A stretch of 37,026 nt of DNA from Wenzhouxiangellaceae bacterium (lineage in GTDB: Bacteria; Pseudomonadota; Gammaproteobacteria; Xanthomonadales; Wenzhouxiangellaceae): contig JAGXKW010000004.1 in NCBI GenBank assembly GCA_018334995.1, positions 44,279 through 81,304 of the forward strand, read 5' to 3'. Made by a program: the position numbers and the translations under genes. Below the pieces are notes generated by a model. It was given only the letters and a program-made list of their open reading frames with translations, ran no database searches and was not told where the DNA came from. Positions 8,008 through 14,958 of this stretch are shown here, piece after piece. Positions within the stretch are counted from its first letter, which is position 1; the number at the start of each line of letters is the position of its first letter.

Positions 8008-8874
8008 ATGCATTTCAGCGACAGGGCAAACGAATATTCCGCACGCGTCGAATCCACCCTGGACCTCTGGATTCCTGCCAACAGCGTCGAACCCGAATCG
8101 CTGCACCGGGCATTGCGCTATGCGGTATTCAATGGCGGCAAGCGCATTCGCCCACTCCTGACCTATGCCGCCGCCGAGGCGATCGAAACGGCGGCGGAGG
8201 ACGTCGACCCGATGGCCGCGGCGGTCGAGCTGATTCACTGTTACTCGCTGGTCCACGACGACCTGCCGGCAATGGACGACGACGATCTGCGCCGCGGCAA
8301 ACCCACGCTGCACAAGGCCTTCGACGAAGCCACGGCGATTCTTGCCGGCGATGCGCTGCTGACTCTTGCGTTCGAAGGCATGGGACGCGCCGATGCGCCC
8401 GCGGCGGCGATCGTCGAACTGGCCAGAGCGGCGGGTTCGTCGGGAATGGTTGGCGGGCAGGCCATCGACCTGGCGTTCGAGGCGACCCGGCCGACGCGCG
8501 ATTCTCTGGAAGCCATGTTCCGCAAGAAAACCGGCGCATTGATTCGCGCCGCCGTGGTCATGCCGGCGGCCCATCGGCGACCCGACGATCCGGTCCGGCA
8601 GGCCCTGGTCGATTATTCCGAGGCGATCGGACTGGCTTTCCAGATCGTCGACGACCTGCTCGACATCGAGGGCTCCACCGAGGAAATCGGCAAGCCGGCC
8701 GGCTCCGATCGGGACAATGACAAGGCCACCTGGCCGGCCTTGTTCGGGGTTGACACTGCACGTGGCCATGCCGGCGAACTGATCGCTGCCGCCTGGACGG
8801 CGCTGGAGCGACTGCCGGGGTCCACAGACGGGTTGCGGTGGCTCGGAGAACGCATCGTCAGACGCACATCCTGA
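8008..8874 (+). CDS. ispA: farnesyl-diphosphate synthase (short-chain trans-prenyltransferase)
   Basis: A 288-residue IspA-type enzyme joining DMAPP/GPP with IPP to give FPP for squalene synthase and quinones. The first aspartate-rich motif HDDLPAMDDDDLRRG spans 83-97 and the second, FQIVDDLLD, 211-219. GGKRIRP at 43-49 binds IPP. The two residues inserted between the Asp pairs of the first motif are the bacterial FPP/GGPP synthase form. The gene reads away from the squalene synthase operon, so supply and use of FPP sit back to back. Length is normal. Product chain length cannot be fixed by eye; FPP is the natural choice given the squalene synthase next door. Confidence 0.92.
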   Translation: MHFSDRANEYSARVESTLDLWIPANSVEPESLHRALRYAVFNGGKRIRPLLTYAAAEAIETAAEDVDPMAAAVELIHCYSLVHDDLPAMDDDDLRRGKPTLHKAFDEATAILAGDALLTLAFEGMGRADAPAAAIVELARAAGSSGMVGGQAIDLAFEATRPTRDSLEAMFRKKTGALIRAAVVMPAAHRRPDDPVRQALVDYSEAIGLAFQIVDDLLDIEGSTEEIGKPAGSDRDNDKATWPALFGVDTARGHAGELIAAAWTALERLPGSTDGLRWLGERIVRRTS

Positions 8875-8934
8875 TCGGCGGGTTCCCGGCGTGAATTTTC
8901 GTTGATATCGCGTCCACGCTAGCGAAGTAAACTT

Positions 8935-8952
8935 GATTCACAAATGTGAATC
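8935..8952. promoter_or_regulatory. perfect inverted repeat upstream of response regulator, likely operator
   Basis: GATTCACA and TGTGAATC face each other across an AA spacer, ending 35 bases before the response regulator start. TTGATA at 8902 and TAAACT at 8928 lie just upstream but are 20 bases apart, so the promoter is weakly defined. A symmetric 18-bp site at this place suits a regulator binding as a dimer, possibly autoregulation. Confidence 0.55.
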
Positions 8953-8987
8953 GACGCCACTCGCCAAACCGAAGGGATGCTTCCGAC

Positions 8988-9689
8988 ATGAACGACGAAT
9001 CTGCAAATGCCACAATTCTGCTCGTCGAGGACCACGACGACCTGGCCGCCACGGTAGGCGCCTACCTCGAAGGCTGTGGCTATGCAATGGACTATGCCGC
9101 CGACGGCTCCATCGCGCTCAACCTGCTCGAAGACAACCTCTACGACATCATCATCCTCGACCTGATGCTGCCCAAGGTCGACGGCATGAAGGTGTGTCGC
9201 AAACTGCGTGACCGGGGCGATTCCACGCCGATACTGATGCTGACCGCACGCGACCAGCTCGACGACAAGCTCGAAGGTTTCGACGTGGGCGCCGACGACT
9301 ACATGGTCAAGCCGTTCGAAATGGAGGAGCTCTCCGCGCGCATCAGTGCCCTGCTCCGCCGGGCCCGCGGCGAGGTTTCCGACGGCTCCATCCGGGTCGG
9401 CGATCTGGTGTTCGATCCACGCACCATGCGCGTCGAGCGCGAGGGCCAGCGCCTGAACCTGTCGCCGACCTCGATCCGCATCCTGCGCATCCTGATGCGC
9501 GAATCGCCGCGCCTGGTCAGCCGCGAACAGATCGAGAACGAGCTGTGGGGCGACCTGCTGCCGGATTCCGATACGCTCCGAAGCCACATGTACAATCTGC
9601 GCAAGAGCATCGACCGGCCGTTCGAGACCAAGTTGCTGCATACGGTGCAGGGGATGGGGTTCAAGCTCGCCCACCCCGACGACGCCTGA
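8988..9689 (+). CDS. OmpR/PhoB-family response regulator
   Basis: A 233-residue DNA-binding response regulator. The receiver domain (about 7-122) has the acidic pair in VEDHDD, phosphoacceptor Asp58 in IILDLM, TAR and the conserved Lys in MVKPF. A winged-helix domain (about 134-228) follows with LSPTSIRILRILM and an ending typical of OmpR proteins. ATG 8988 is chosen over an in-frame GTG at 8946 because the receiver fold starts right after it and GAAGGG lies upstream. Its likely partner is the sensor kinase encoded tail to tail at 10001-11335, about 310 bases away. Through that kinase's operon it may control membrane-lipid modification; this target is inferred from position only. Confidence 0.9.
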   Translation: MNDESANATILLVEDHDDLAATVGAYLEGCGYAMDYAADGSIALNLLEDNLYDIIILDLMLPKVDGMKVCRKLRDRGDSTPILMLTARDQLDDKLEGFDVGADDYMVKPFEMEELSARISALLRRARGEVSDGSIRVGDLVFDPRTMRVEREGQRLNLSPTSIRILRILMRESPRLVSREQIENELWGDLLPDSDTLRSHMYNLRKSIDRPFETKLLHTVQGMGFKLAHPDDA

Positions 9690-9703
9690 AAAGTCTTTCA
9701 GGC
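9684..9703. terminator. perfect stem-loop spanning the response regulator stop codon
   Basis: GCCTGAAA pairs with TTTCAGGC around loop AGTC. The TGA stop is inside the left arm. There is no following T tract, so Rho-independent termination is unsure. It overlaps the outer end of the dispersed repeat described at 9688-9832. Confidence 0.4.
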
Positions 9704-9832
9704 TTACTGCGCGGGCGCCTGGCGGAGCCCGGTGGTGCCCGGAATCCTCATGTACTTGCATGTGCACTGCGGCGTCTGGGCGCCGGCGGCCACTCGCAGC
9801 ACTCCGCTCGCTGCGCTCCAGGACGATTTTCG
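9688..9832 (-). repeat. dispersed ~145-bp intergenic repeat, copy A
   Basis: This stretch, read from the response regulator outward, aligns without gaps over about 104 bases to the reverse complement of 22195-22338, with roughly three quarters of positions identical by hand count. The best conserved blocks are TACTGCGCG near the start, GGAATCCTCATG and GTGCACTGCGG in the middle, and CGCCGGCGGCC later. Its outer ends are degraded versions of the inverted ends seen in copy B (GAAAAGTC at one side; AAAATCGTCC, reverse strand, at the other). It starts directly at the TGA of the response regulator gene. It carries no gene; short open frames across it are accidental. Confidence 0.75.
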
Positions 9833-10000
9833 TACTTTAGACAGGACGGGCAAACGCTCGGCCCGGTGATCCTCGGATTCCTCATCTACTTCCACGAACA
9901 CCGTTTTGGCTCGATGGGGAGGATTCGGCGGATCGTGATTGCCGAGGGCGCCGCCACGCGTCGATCCGAAGCGGTCGCGACGCGCCGCATCCGATGTCGA
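9833..10000. other. rest of the convergent gap; weak stem at 9957-9984
   Basis: Between the repeat and the sensor kinase stop there is no gene. CGCGTCG (9957-9963) and CGACGCG (9978-9984) can form a seven-base stem just past the kinase stop on the minus strand and might help end that operon's transcript. There is no T tract. Confidence 0.3.
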
Positions 10001-11335
10001 TCAGACGCCCTCGCGGTTGCCGCCGAACGACTGGATCCTGGCCTTGGGGAAGTTGATCCGGAAGACGGTGCCGGCACCCAGTTCGCTGTCGACTTCCAGC
10101 GGCCAGCCGAAGCGTCTGCACAACCGACTGACGATCGCCAGCCCGAGTCCGTATCCTTCGTTGGAACGGTCGTGAGCGCGGTAGAAAGGTTCGAATATCC
10201 TTTCCAGATCCGTTTCGCTCATGCCGCAGCCGGTGTCGCGGATAACCACCGAATGCTGGTCGATATGCACGCTGACCTTGCCGGATTCGGTAAACGTCAT
10301 CGCATTGCGCAGCAGGTTGTGGAAGATGATGCCGAGCACGCGCTCGGGCGCTTCGGTCTCCAGCAGGCACTCGGCGGTCAGATCGGTCTCGATTTCCGGC
10401 TTGTTCATGGCGCGCTTGACCTGGTCGAACTGCTCTGAGACGAGGTCGTTGATCACCACCGAAGACCAGGTCAGCTTCGACTCCGATTCACGCGCCAGGA
10501 TCAGCAGCGTCTCGACCAGCGATTCCATGTCGCGCACGGTGCGCGACATCCGCTCGATCACTTCGTCTCGCTTGGGCAGGTCGGGAAATTTCTGCAGCAG
10601 TTCGAGATTGCCCTTGATCACTGCCAGCGGCGTGCGCAGTTCATGCGACGCGTTGCGCGTGAAATTGCGCTCGCGCGCGACGAAGCGTTCGAGGCGGCTG
10701 CTGAACTGTTCCAGCGCATTCATCAGGGCCAGGACCTCGGGGTCGGAGGTGTCGACGAACTGGTCGAGCCGGAATGCGTCGAAGTTGCCCTCCTGGAAAT
10801 CGAAGCTGCGCACTGCTTCGGCCAGGTGCACGATGGTCGAAACCGCGCGTCGGCTCATGAGATAGCCGAGCCAGGTCAACACGTAGATCAGCAGCAAAAC
10901 GCCGGTCAGCGGCGCGATTCCGAAGTAGAACGCCAGGCTGGAGACCTGCATTTCGTCGAACACGAGAACCAGTCGCTTGCCATCGCGTTCCGAGACATGC
11001 ACCACCGGTTCGCGCCCGGACGGGGTCTGGTGACGCGCGAAGCCGGGTTCAACGTCTTCGAGCCATCGAGGCAGTTGGCTGCTGTCTTCGCCGGCGAAAT
11101 AGCCACGAAGATTGTTGGTATTGGGCAAGGGAAAGGAAGAATCTTCCTCGTACTGGGCCCAGAAATGCTCGGCCTCGCCATTGAGCGCCTCGCGCACCAG
11201 CACCTGCTCGACGACAAACGCGGCGGCGTACACCCCGAGCACCGTGGCCACCGAAATGGCCAGGATCTGGAGCACGAAGACCTTGACCAGTTTGGCCTTG
11301 ATGCTGCCCCTGAAGAATCGGTTCAGTGCGCTCAT
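10001..11335 (-). CDS. membrane sensor histidine kinase
   Basis: A 444-residue inner-membrane kinase. A first membrane helix (about 17-42) is followed by a periplasmic sensing region of about 90 residues, then a second helix (about 133-160), a HAMP-like linker, the HisKA motif FTRNASHELRTPLAVI with His231, and an ATPase domain with NLLRNAM, DTGCGMS and GYGLGLAIV. The ATG at 11335 overlaps the stop of the preceding methyltransferase gene (ATGA), so the kinase is translated as the last gene of the seven-gene lipid operon. The convergent OmpR-type gene at 8988-9689 is its likely partner. An attractive idea is that it senses the state of the lipid layer that the operon modifies. The periplasmic domain was not recognised as a known family. 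Confidence 0.9.
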   Translation of the reverse strand: MSALNRFFRGSIKAKLVKVFVLQILAISVATVLGVYAAAFVVEQVLVREALNGEAEHFWAQYEEDSSFPLPNTNNLRGYFAGEDSSQLPRWLEDVEPGFARHQTPSGREPVVHVSERDGKRLVLVFDEMQVSSLAFYFGIAPLTGVLLLIYVLTWLGYLMSRRAVSTIVHLAEAVRSFDFQEGNFDAFRLDQFVDTSDPEVLALMNALEQFSSRLERFVARERNFTRNASHELRTPLAVIKGNLELLQKFPDLPKRDEVIERMSRTVRDMESLVETLLILARESESKLTWSSVVINDLVSEQFDQVKRAMNKPEIETDLTAECLLETEAPERVLGIIFHNLLRNAMTFTESGKVSVHIDQHSVVIRDTGCGMSETDLERIFEPFYRAHDRSNEGYGLGLAIVSRLCRRFGWPLEVDSELGAGTVFRINFPKARIQSFGGNREGV

Positions 11336-12357
11336 CGATTCTCGAACAGGTAGTGCCCGACCATCCATTCGCTGCCGCAGCGGTACGCGAACAGCTCCTC
11401 ACAGGCCATGAAGAACATGCGCCAGCGCTGCAGCATCACGTCATCGCCGGCCTCGCCCGAATGCGCCAGTGTCGCGCCCGCCGCCTCGCGGTCGGCATCC
11501 AGATTGTCCAGCCAGGCCCGCGCGGTGCGCGCGTAGTGTCGACCGTCGACCAGCCATCGCCGGCAGAACTTGAGATCGTCCTGGAAGCACAACAGCGTGT
11601 CGGCCGCGGGCATCAGCCCGCCGGTGAAGAAATGCCGGCCCATCCAGTTGTCTTCGCCTTCGGCTTCGAACGGATACATCAGGAAACGATGACAGAAAAT
11701 GTGCACGAACAGCAATCCGTCCGGCTTCAGCCAGCCGGCGATATTCGCCAGGAGCTGGCGATAGTTTCGCACATGTTCGAACATCTCCACCGAAACCACC
11801 CGGTCGAAACCGGGTTCGACTTCGAGCCGATTGACGTCGCAGGTCACGACTTCGATGTTGGCGAGCCCGCGGCGTTCGGCCTCGGCCATGATGAATGCAC
11901 GTTGGGAAGACGAATTCGACACCGCGGTGATGCGGCTGGCCGGAAAATTCCGGCCCATCCAGAGCGTCAGCGAGCCCCAGCCACACCCCAGCTCGAGCAC
12001 GCGCTGACCGTCGCGCAAGTGCGCGCGCTCCGCGGTCAACGAAAGCATGCGCGCCTCGGCATCCTCCAGATCGGACACGCCGCTTTCCCACAGGCAGGCC
12101 GAATACTTCAGATGCGGCCCCAGCACGCGCTGGTAGAACGCTGCGGGCACTTCGTAGTGCTGCTCGTTGGCCGCTTCGGTCTCGATGGCGATCCGCGAAT
12201 CGGACAGAATGGCGATGCGCTCGGCGAACACCTCGGCTTGCCGTTCCGGGTCGGAAGCATGTTCTTCGCCGAGGCGTTTTTTCAGCAGTCGCCGGATCGC
12301 CATGCGGATCAGCGTGTCCGGCACGCGGCCGTGTTCGGCAAGATCGATGGCGCTCAT
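11332..12357 (-). CDS. CFA-synthase-like SAM-dependent methyltransferase (second copy, coclaurine-methyltransferase-like)
   Basis: A 341-residue methyltransferase of the cyclopropane-fatty-acid synthase superfamily. HYEVPAAFYQ at 67-76 starts the lipid-binding region, LELGCGWGSLTLWM at 121-134 is the SAM motif, and VVSVEMFEHVRNY, VHIFCHR and HFFTGG follow. The wording of these motifs resembles the coclaurine N-methyltransferase-like branch more than classical Cfa. It is only distantly like the Cfa two genes upstream, so the operon holds two different methyl transferases acting perhaps on successive lipid intermediates. The ATG at 12357 overlaps the DUF2878 stop by four bases, and the kinase start overlaps its own stop. 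The longer open frame upstream of this ATG is antisense-like and lacks family residues. Substrate is unknown; an unsaturated or already modified acyl chain is the best guess. Confidence 0.85.
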   Translation of the reverse strand: MSAIDLAEHGRVPDTLIRMAIRRLLKKRLGEEHASDPERQAEVFAERIAILSDSRIAIETEAANEQHYEVPAAFYQRVLGPHLKYSACLWESGVSDLEDAEARMLSLTAERAHLRDGQRVLELGCGWGSLTLWMGRNFPASRITAVSNSSSQRAFIMAEAERRGLANIEVVTCDVNRLEVEPGFDRVVSVEMFEHVRNYRQLLANIAGWLKPDGLLFVHIFCHRFLMYPFEAEGEDNWMGRHFFTGGLMPAADTLLCFQDDLKFCRRWLVDGRHYARTARAWLDNLDADREAAGATLAHSGEAGDDVMLQRWRMFFMACEELFAYRCGSEWMVGHYLFENR

Positions 12358-12929
12358 CCGCCCGCGCTCCCGGCTGCCTCGACCCGGGGCTGTCGAGCGG
12401 TCCGCCCGTCCGATCCTTTGCGCCGTCCGGCATGACGGAACAACAGGCCGACGATCAGGCCCCAGCCCGGCCCCAGACAAAGCAGAACCAGCCAGGTCGG
12501 CGCCACCCATGTCACCGCGCCAAAACCGGCCGCAACGCTGTAGGACATGGGCGAGCCGAATGCGGCAAGCAGGATGAACATGCCCCAGCGCCGGCGAAAC
12601 AGGCCCAGCGAATGGTTCACGGTCAAGCCCAGCGCGACCCACAGCAGCAGCAGCCAGGCCGGTGCAATCCCGGCCGCCGGCCAGGCCGTCGCATATTCGA
12701 CGACACCTGTCTGGACCAGCAGCGTGTCCGCCACGAGCCCCGTTACGAAGAACGCGGCGACGACCCTCCAGTCACCTGCCGCCGCGCGCGCAGGTTGGAG
12801 TTGCCAGAGTGCGAACAGCCCGACCACGAGCGCGCCGGGCCACAGCATCCCATTGGCCGCACCGATCACGCAGGCCGGCCAACTGGCCTGGAAAAACGCC
12901 TGGTTGATCCAGAAATCACGGTTCTTCAT
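12354..12929 (-). CDS. DUF2878 multi-pass membrane protein
   Basis: A 191-residue membrane protein beginning FWINQAFFQASW, with about five to six hydrophobic helices and the internal NHSLGLFRRRWG segment characteristic of DUF2878. The family has no proven function but recurs beside DUF1365, FAD-oxidoreductase and CFA synthase genes in proteobacteria, exactly as here. It overlaps both neighbours by four bases (ATGA at each end), so it should be made in step with the two methyltransferases and may anchor or organise them at the inner membrane; that role is inference. The tail is basic and polar and probably cytoplasmic. Confidence 0.82.
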   Translation of the reverse strand: MKNRDFWINQAFFQASWPACVIGAANGMLWPGALVVGLFALWQLQPARAAAGDWRVVAAFFVTGLVADTLLVQTGVVEYATAWPAAGIAPAWLLLLWVALGLTVNHSLGLFRRRWGMFILLAAFGSPMSYSVAAGFGAVTWVAPTWLVLLCLGPGWGLIVGLLFRHAGRRKGSDGRTARQPRVEAAGSAGG

Positions 12930-14182
12930 GCATCGACCTTGCGATAGCCCGGCGCGGCCAGCAGCAAATGAATATCGCTGATCGCGCGCTCCCGAAAACC
13001 GCCCTCGCAATACGCCAGGTAGAAACGCCAGCGCCGCCTGAAGGTCTCGTCGAAGCCCATTTCTTCGAGCACGTCCCAGCGTGCCTCGAATCGCTCGCGC
13101 CAGCACGCGAGGGTCCGCGCATAGCTGTCACCGAAATCGAACAGCTCCAGCACACCCAGGTCGGTGGCCCGGCGCATGGCGCCGGTAATCGCACTGAGCG
13201 ACGGGATGAAGCTGCCCGGAAAGATATAGCGCTTGATGAAATCCACGCTGTTCAGCGCGTTTTCATAGCGGTAGTCCTCGATGGTGATCGCCTGGATCAG
13301 CGCAAGGCCGTCCGGCGCCAGGCGCTCGCGCACGGTCGCAAGATAGGTTTCGAGAAATTCGGCGCCCACCGCCTCGATCATTTCGATCGAAACCACCTTT
13401 TCGAAGGTTCCTTCCAGTTCACGGTAGTCCTGCAGCAGGACTTTGACCCGATCCTCCAGTCCGGCGGCGCGCACGCGCTCGCAGGCAGCGCGATACTGTT
13501 CGGACGAAATCGTGGTGGTGGTGACCCTGCAACCCGTGCGTTCGGCCATATAGACCGCCAGTCCGCCCCACCCGGTCCCGATTTCGAGCAGGTGGTCTCC
13601 CGAATTCAGCTGCAGGCGTTCGGCGATTCGTTCGAGCTTGTTTTCCTGCGCGCTGTCGAGGGTTTCGTCGTCGCGCAGGAACAACGCCGACGAATATTGC
13701 ATCCGCGCATCCAGCCAGCGCGCGAAAAACGCGTTGCCCAGATCGTAATGCGCAGAGATGTTGCGGCGGCTGCCGGAAATCGTGTTGCGCGCCAGGCGGT
13801 GCAGGCCGCGCATGATCCAGCCGTAAAAACGTGCGCCCCCCCGCTCCATTTTGTCCATGGCGGCCCGGTTGGCGGCCAGCACGCGAATCACGGCGACCAG
13901 GTCGGGTGAATCCCAGAGCCCGGCGACATAGGCCTCGCCCGCTCCGACGCTGCCCCCGGTGGCAAGCATCCGCCAGAAAGCGGCGGAATGCACGTCGACA
14001 CGCGCCTGCGGGCCGCCCCGACCTTCGAGCACCCATTCGCCGTCGCAATCTCCGATCGTGATCCGGCCGCAGTCCAGCGCGTCGAAGCGGGCAAGCACGG
14101 CGCGTCGACAGATCCGGTCCACCGCCCGTGAACGCCGACGCGGCGAGGGAGCTGATGCGGTATCCGTGTGTTGAGTCGTCAT
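12926..14182 (-). CDS. cfa: cyclopropane-fatty-acyl-phospholipid synthase
   Basis: A 418-residue SAM-dependent enzyme adding a methylene (or methyl) group to double bonds of membrane phospholipid acyl chains. An N-terminal domain (about 20-130) resembles the SCP2-like half of CFA synthases. AHYDLGNAFFARWLD spans 144-158, LEIGTGWGGLAVYMA 199-213, and TTTISSEQ, VSIEMIEAVG and DFIKRYIFPG follow, all family signatures. The ATG at 14182 overlaps the DUF1365 stop by four bases. In the equivalent cluster of Rhodobacter this family belongs to the singlet-oxygen stress regulon. Whether this enzyme makes a cyclopropane, a methyl branch or a furan-acid precursor cannot be read from sequence. Confidence 0.92.
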   Translation of the reverse strand: MTTQHTDTASAPSPRRRSRAVDRICRRAVLARFDALDCGRITIGDCDGEWVLEGRGGPQARVDVHSAAFWRMLATGGSVGAGEAYVAGLWDSPDLVAVIRVLAANRAAMDKMERGGARFYGWIMRGLHRLARNTISGSRRNISAHYDLGNAFFARWLDARMQYSSALFLRDDETLDSAQENKLERIAERLQLNSGDHLLEIGTGWGGLAVYMAERTGCRVTTTTISSEQYRAACERVRAAGLEDRVKVLLQDYRELEGTFEKVVSIEMIEAVGAEFLETYLATVRERLAPDGLALIQAITIEDYRYENALNSVDFIKRYIFPGSFIPSLSAITGAMRRATDLGVLELFDFGDSYARTLACWRERFEARWDVLEEMGFDETFRRRWRFYLAYCEGGFRERAISDIHLLLAAPGYRKVDA

Positions 14183-14958
14183 ATCGATCGGTTTTCCCGT
14201 TTCGTCGGCGCCGATGTGCCCTCCGGATGGGTGAAGAAAGGAATCCGCTTCAGCCACAGTCGAAACGCCTGATAGTAGATGCCCGCCACCACGCGAAACG
14301 TCATCAGCGGAAACACCAGCGGCATGCGCGTCATTCGCGCCGCGCTCATTTCCTGGAGCCCCAGGCGCATTCCGGACGAAAAGTATTCTGAGTCCGCACG
14401 CATGACCCGCATGTGAATGTCGATGCACTCCGGCGTACAGAAAAAACGCCATTCGTAGCGCATGTCCATCGGCAGGAACGGCGAGACGTGAAAAGCCTTG
14501 TCGAAACCGAACCGGTAACCGGGTCCGGTCTGCCCGCGCGCGTCGAGCACGTAGGCGTGGCGTTCGTTCCACGGGGTGTTGTGCACGTCGGCGACGATGG
14601 CCTGCAGCGCGCCACCGGCCGCATGACAGAAGTAAAAGGTTACCGGATTGAAGCACATGCCCCATTGACGCATGTGCGCCAGCATCCGGACGCGGCCGTC
14701 GGGACGAAAGCCCAGCATTTTTTCGACCCGCCCGCGCACCGCGTCGCCCAGGGGCCGGTCGTGCGGCGCCAGGTAATCGCTGCGCCGGAAGATCACCAGG
14801 TTGGGTCGCTGCACCGACCACAGCGGGGAACGGGCAAAGCGCGCTTCGACCGTATCAACGTCGAGCAGGCAAAGCCGCATTCGGTAGCCGAAAGCGTGAG
14901 CGCGCGGCAGCCGGCGTCGATGCCAGATCCGGCCCGTGGCGATGCAGTCAGGCTGCAT
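14179..14958 (-). CDS. DUF1365 family protein
   Basis: A 259-residue DUF1365 (COG3496) protein. Typical stretches are visible: HRRRLPRAHAFGYRM near the start, QWGMCFNPVTFYFC, VHNTPWNERHAYV, and KAFHVSPFLPMDM, followed by a C-terminal hydrophobic region. The family is almost always next to an FAD oxidoreductase and CFA synthase and is thought to act on the same lipid; no reaction has been firmly assigned as far as I know. The ATG at 14958 overlaps the oxidoreductase stop by 11 bases and its own stop overlaps the cfa start. An in-frame extension to 15072 exists but lacks family residues. Confidence 0.88.
   Translation of the reverse strand: MQPDCIATGRIWHRRRLPRAHAFGYRMRLCLLDVDTVEARFARSPLWSVQRPNLVIFRRSDYLAPHDRPLGDAVRGRVEKMLGFRPDGRVRMLAHMRQWGMCFNPVTFYFCHAAGGALQAIVADVHNTPWNERHAYVLDARGQTGPGYRFGFDKAFHVSPFLPMDMRYEWRFFCTPECIDIHMRVMRADSEYFSSGMRLGLQEMSAARMTRMPLVFPLMTFRVVAGIYYQAFRLWLKRIPFFTHPEGTSAPTKRENRSI

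Noticed and set aside
9719-9767. Short peptides across the repeat copies sharing a HEDS...GARAV pattern
   Set aside because: The likeness comes from the DNA repeat, not from a gene: the frames have no ribosome sites and are broken differently in the two copies.
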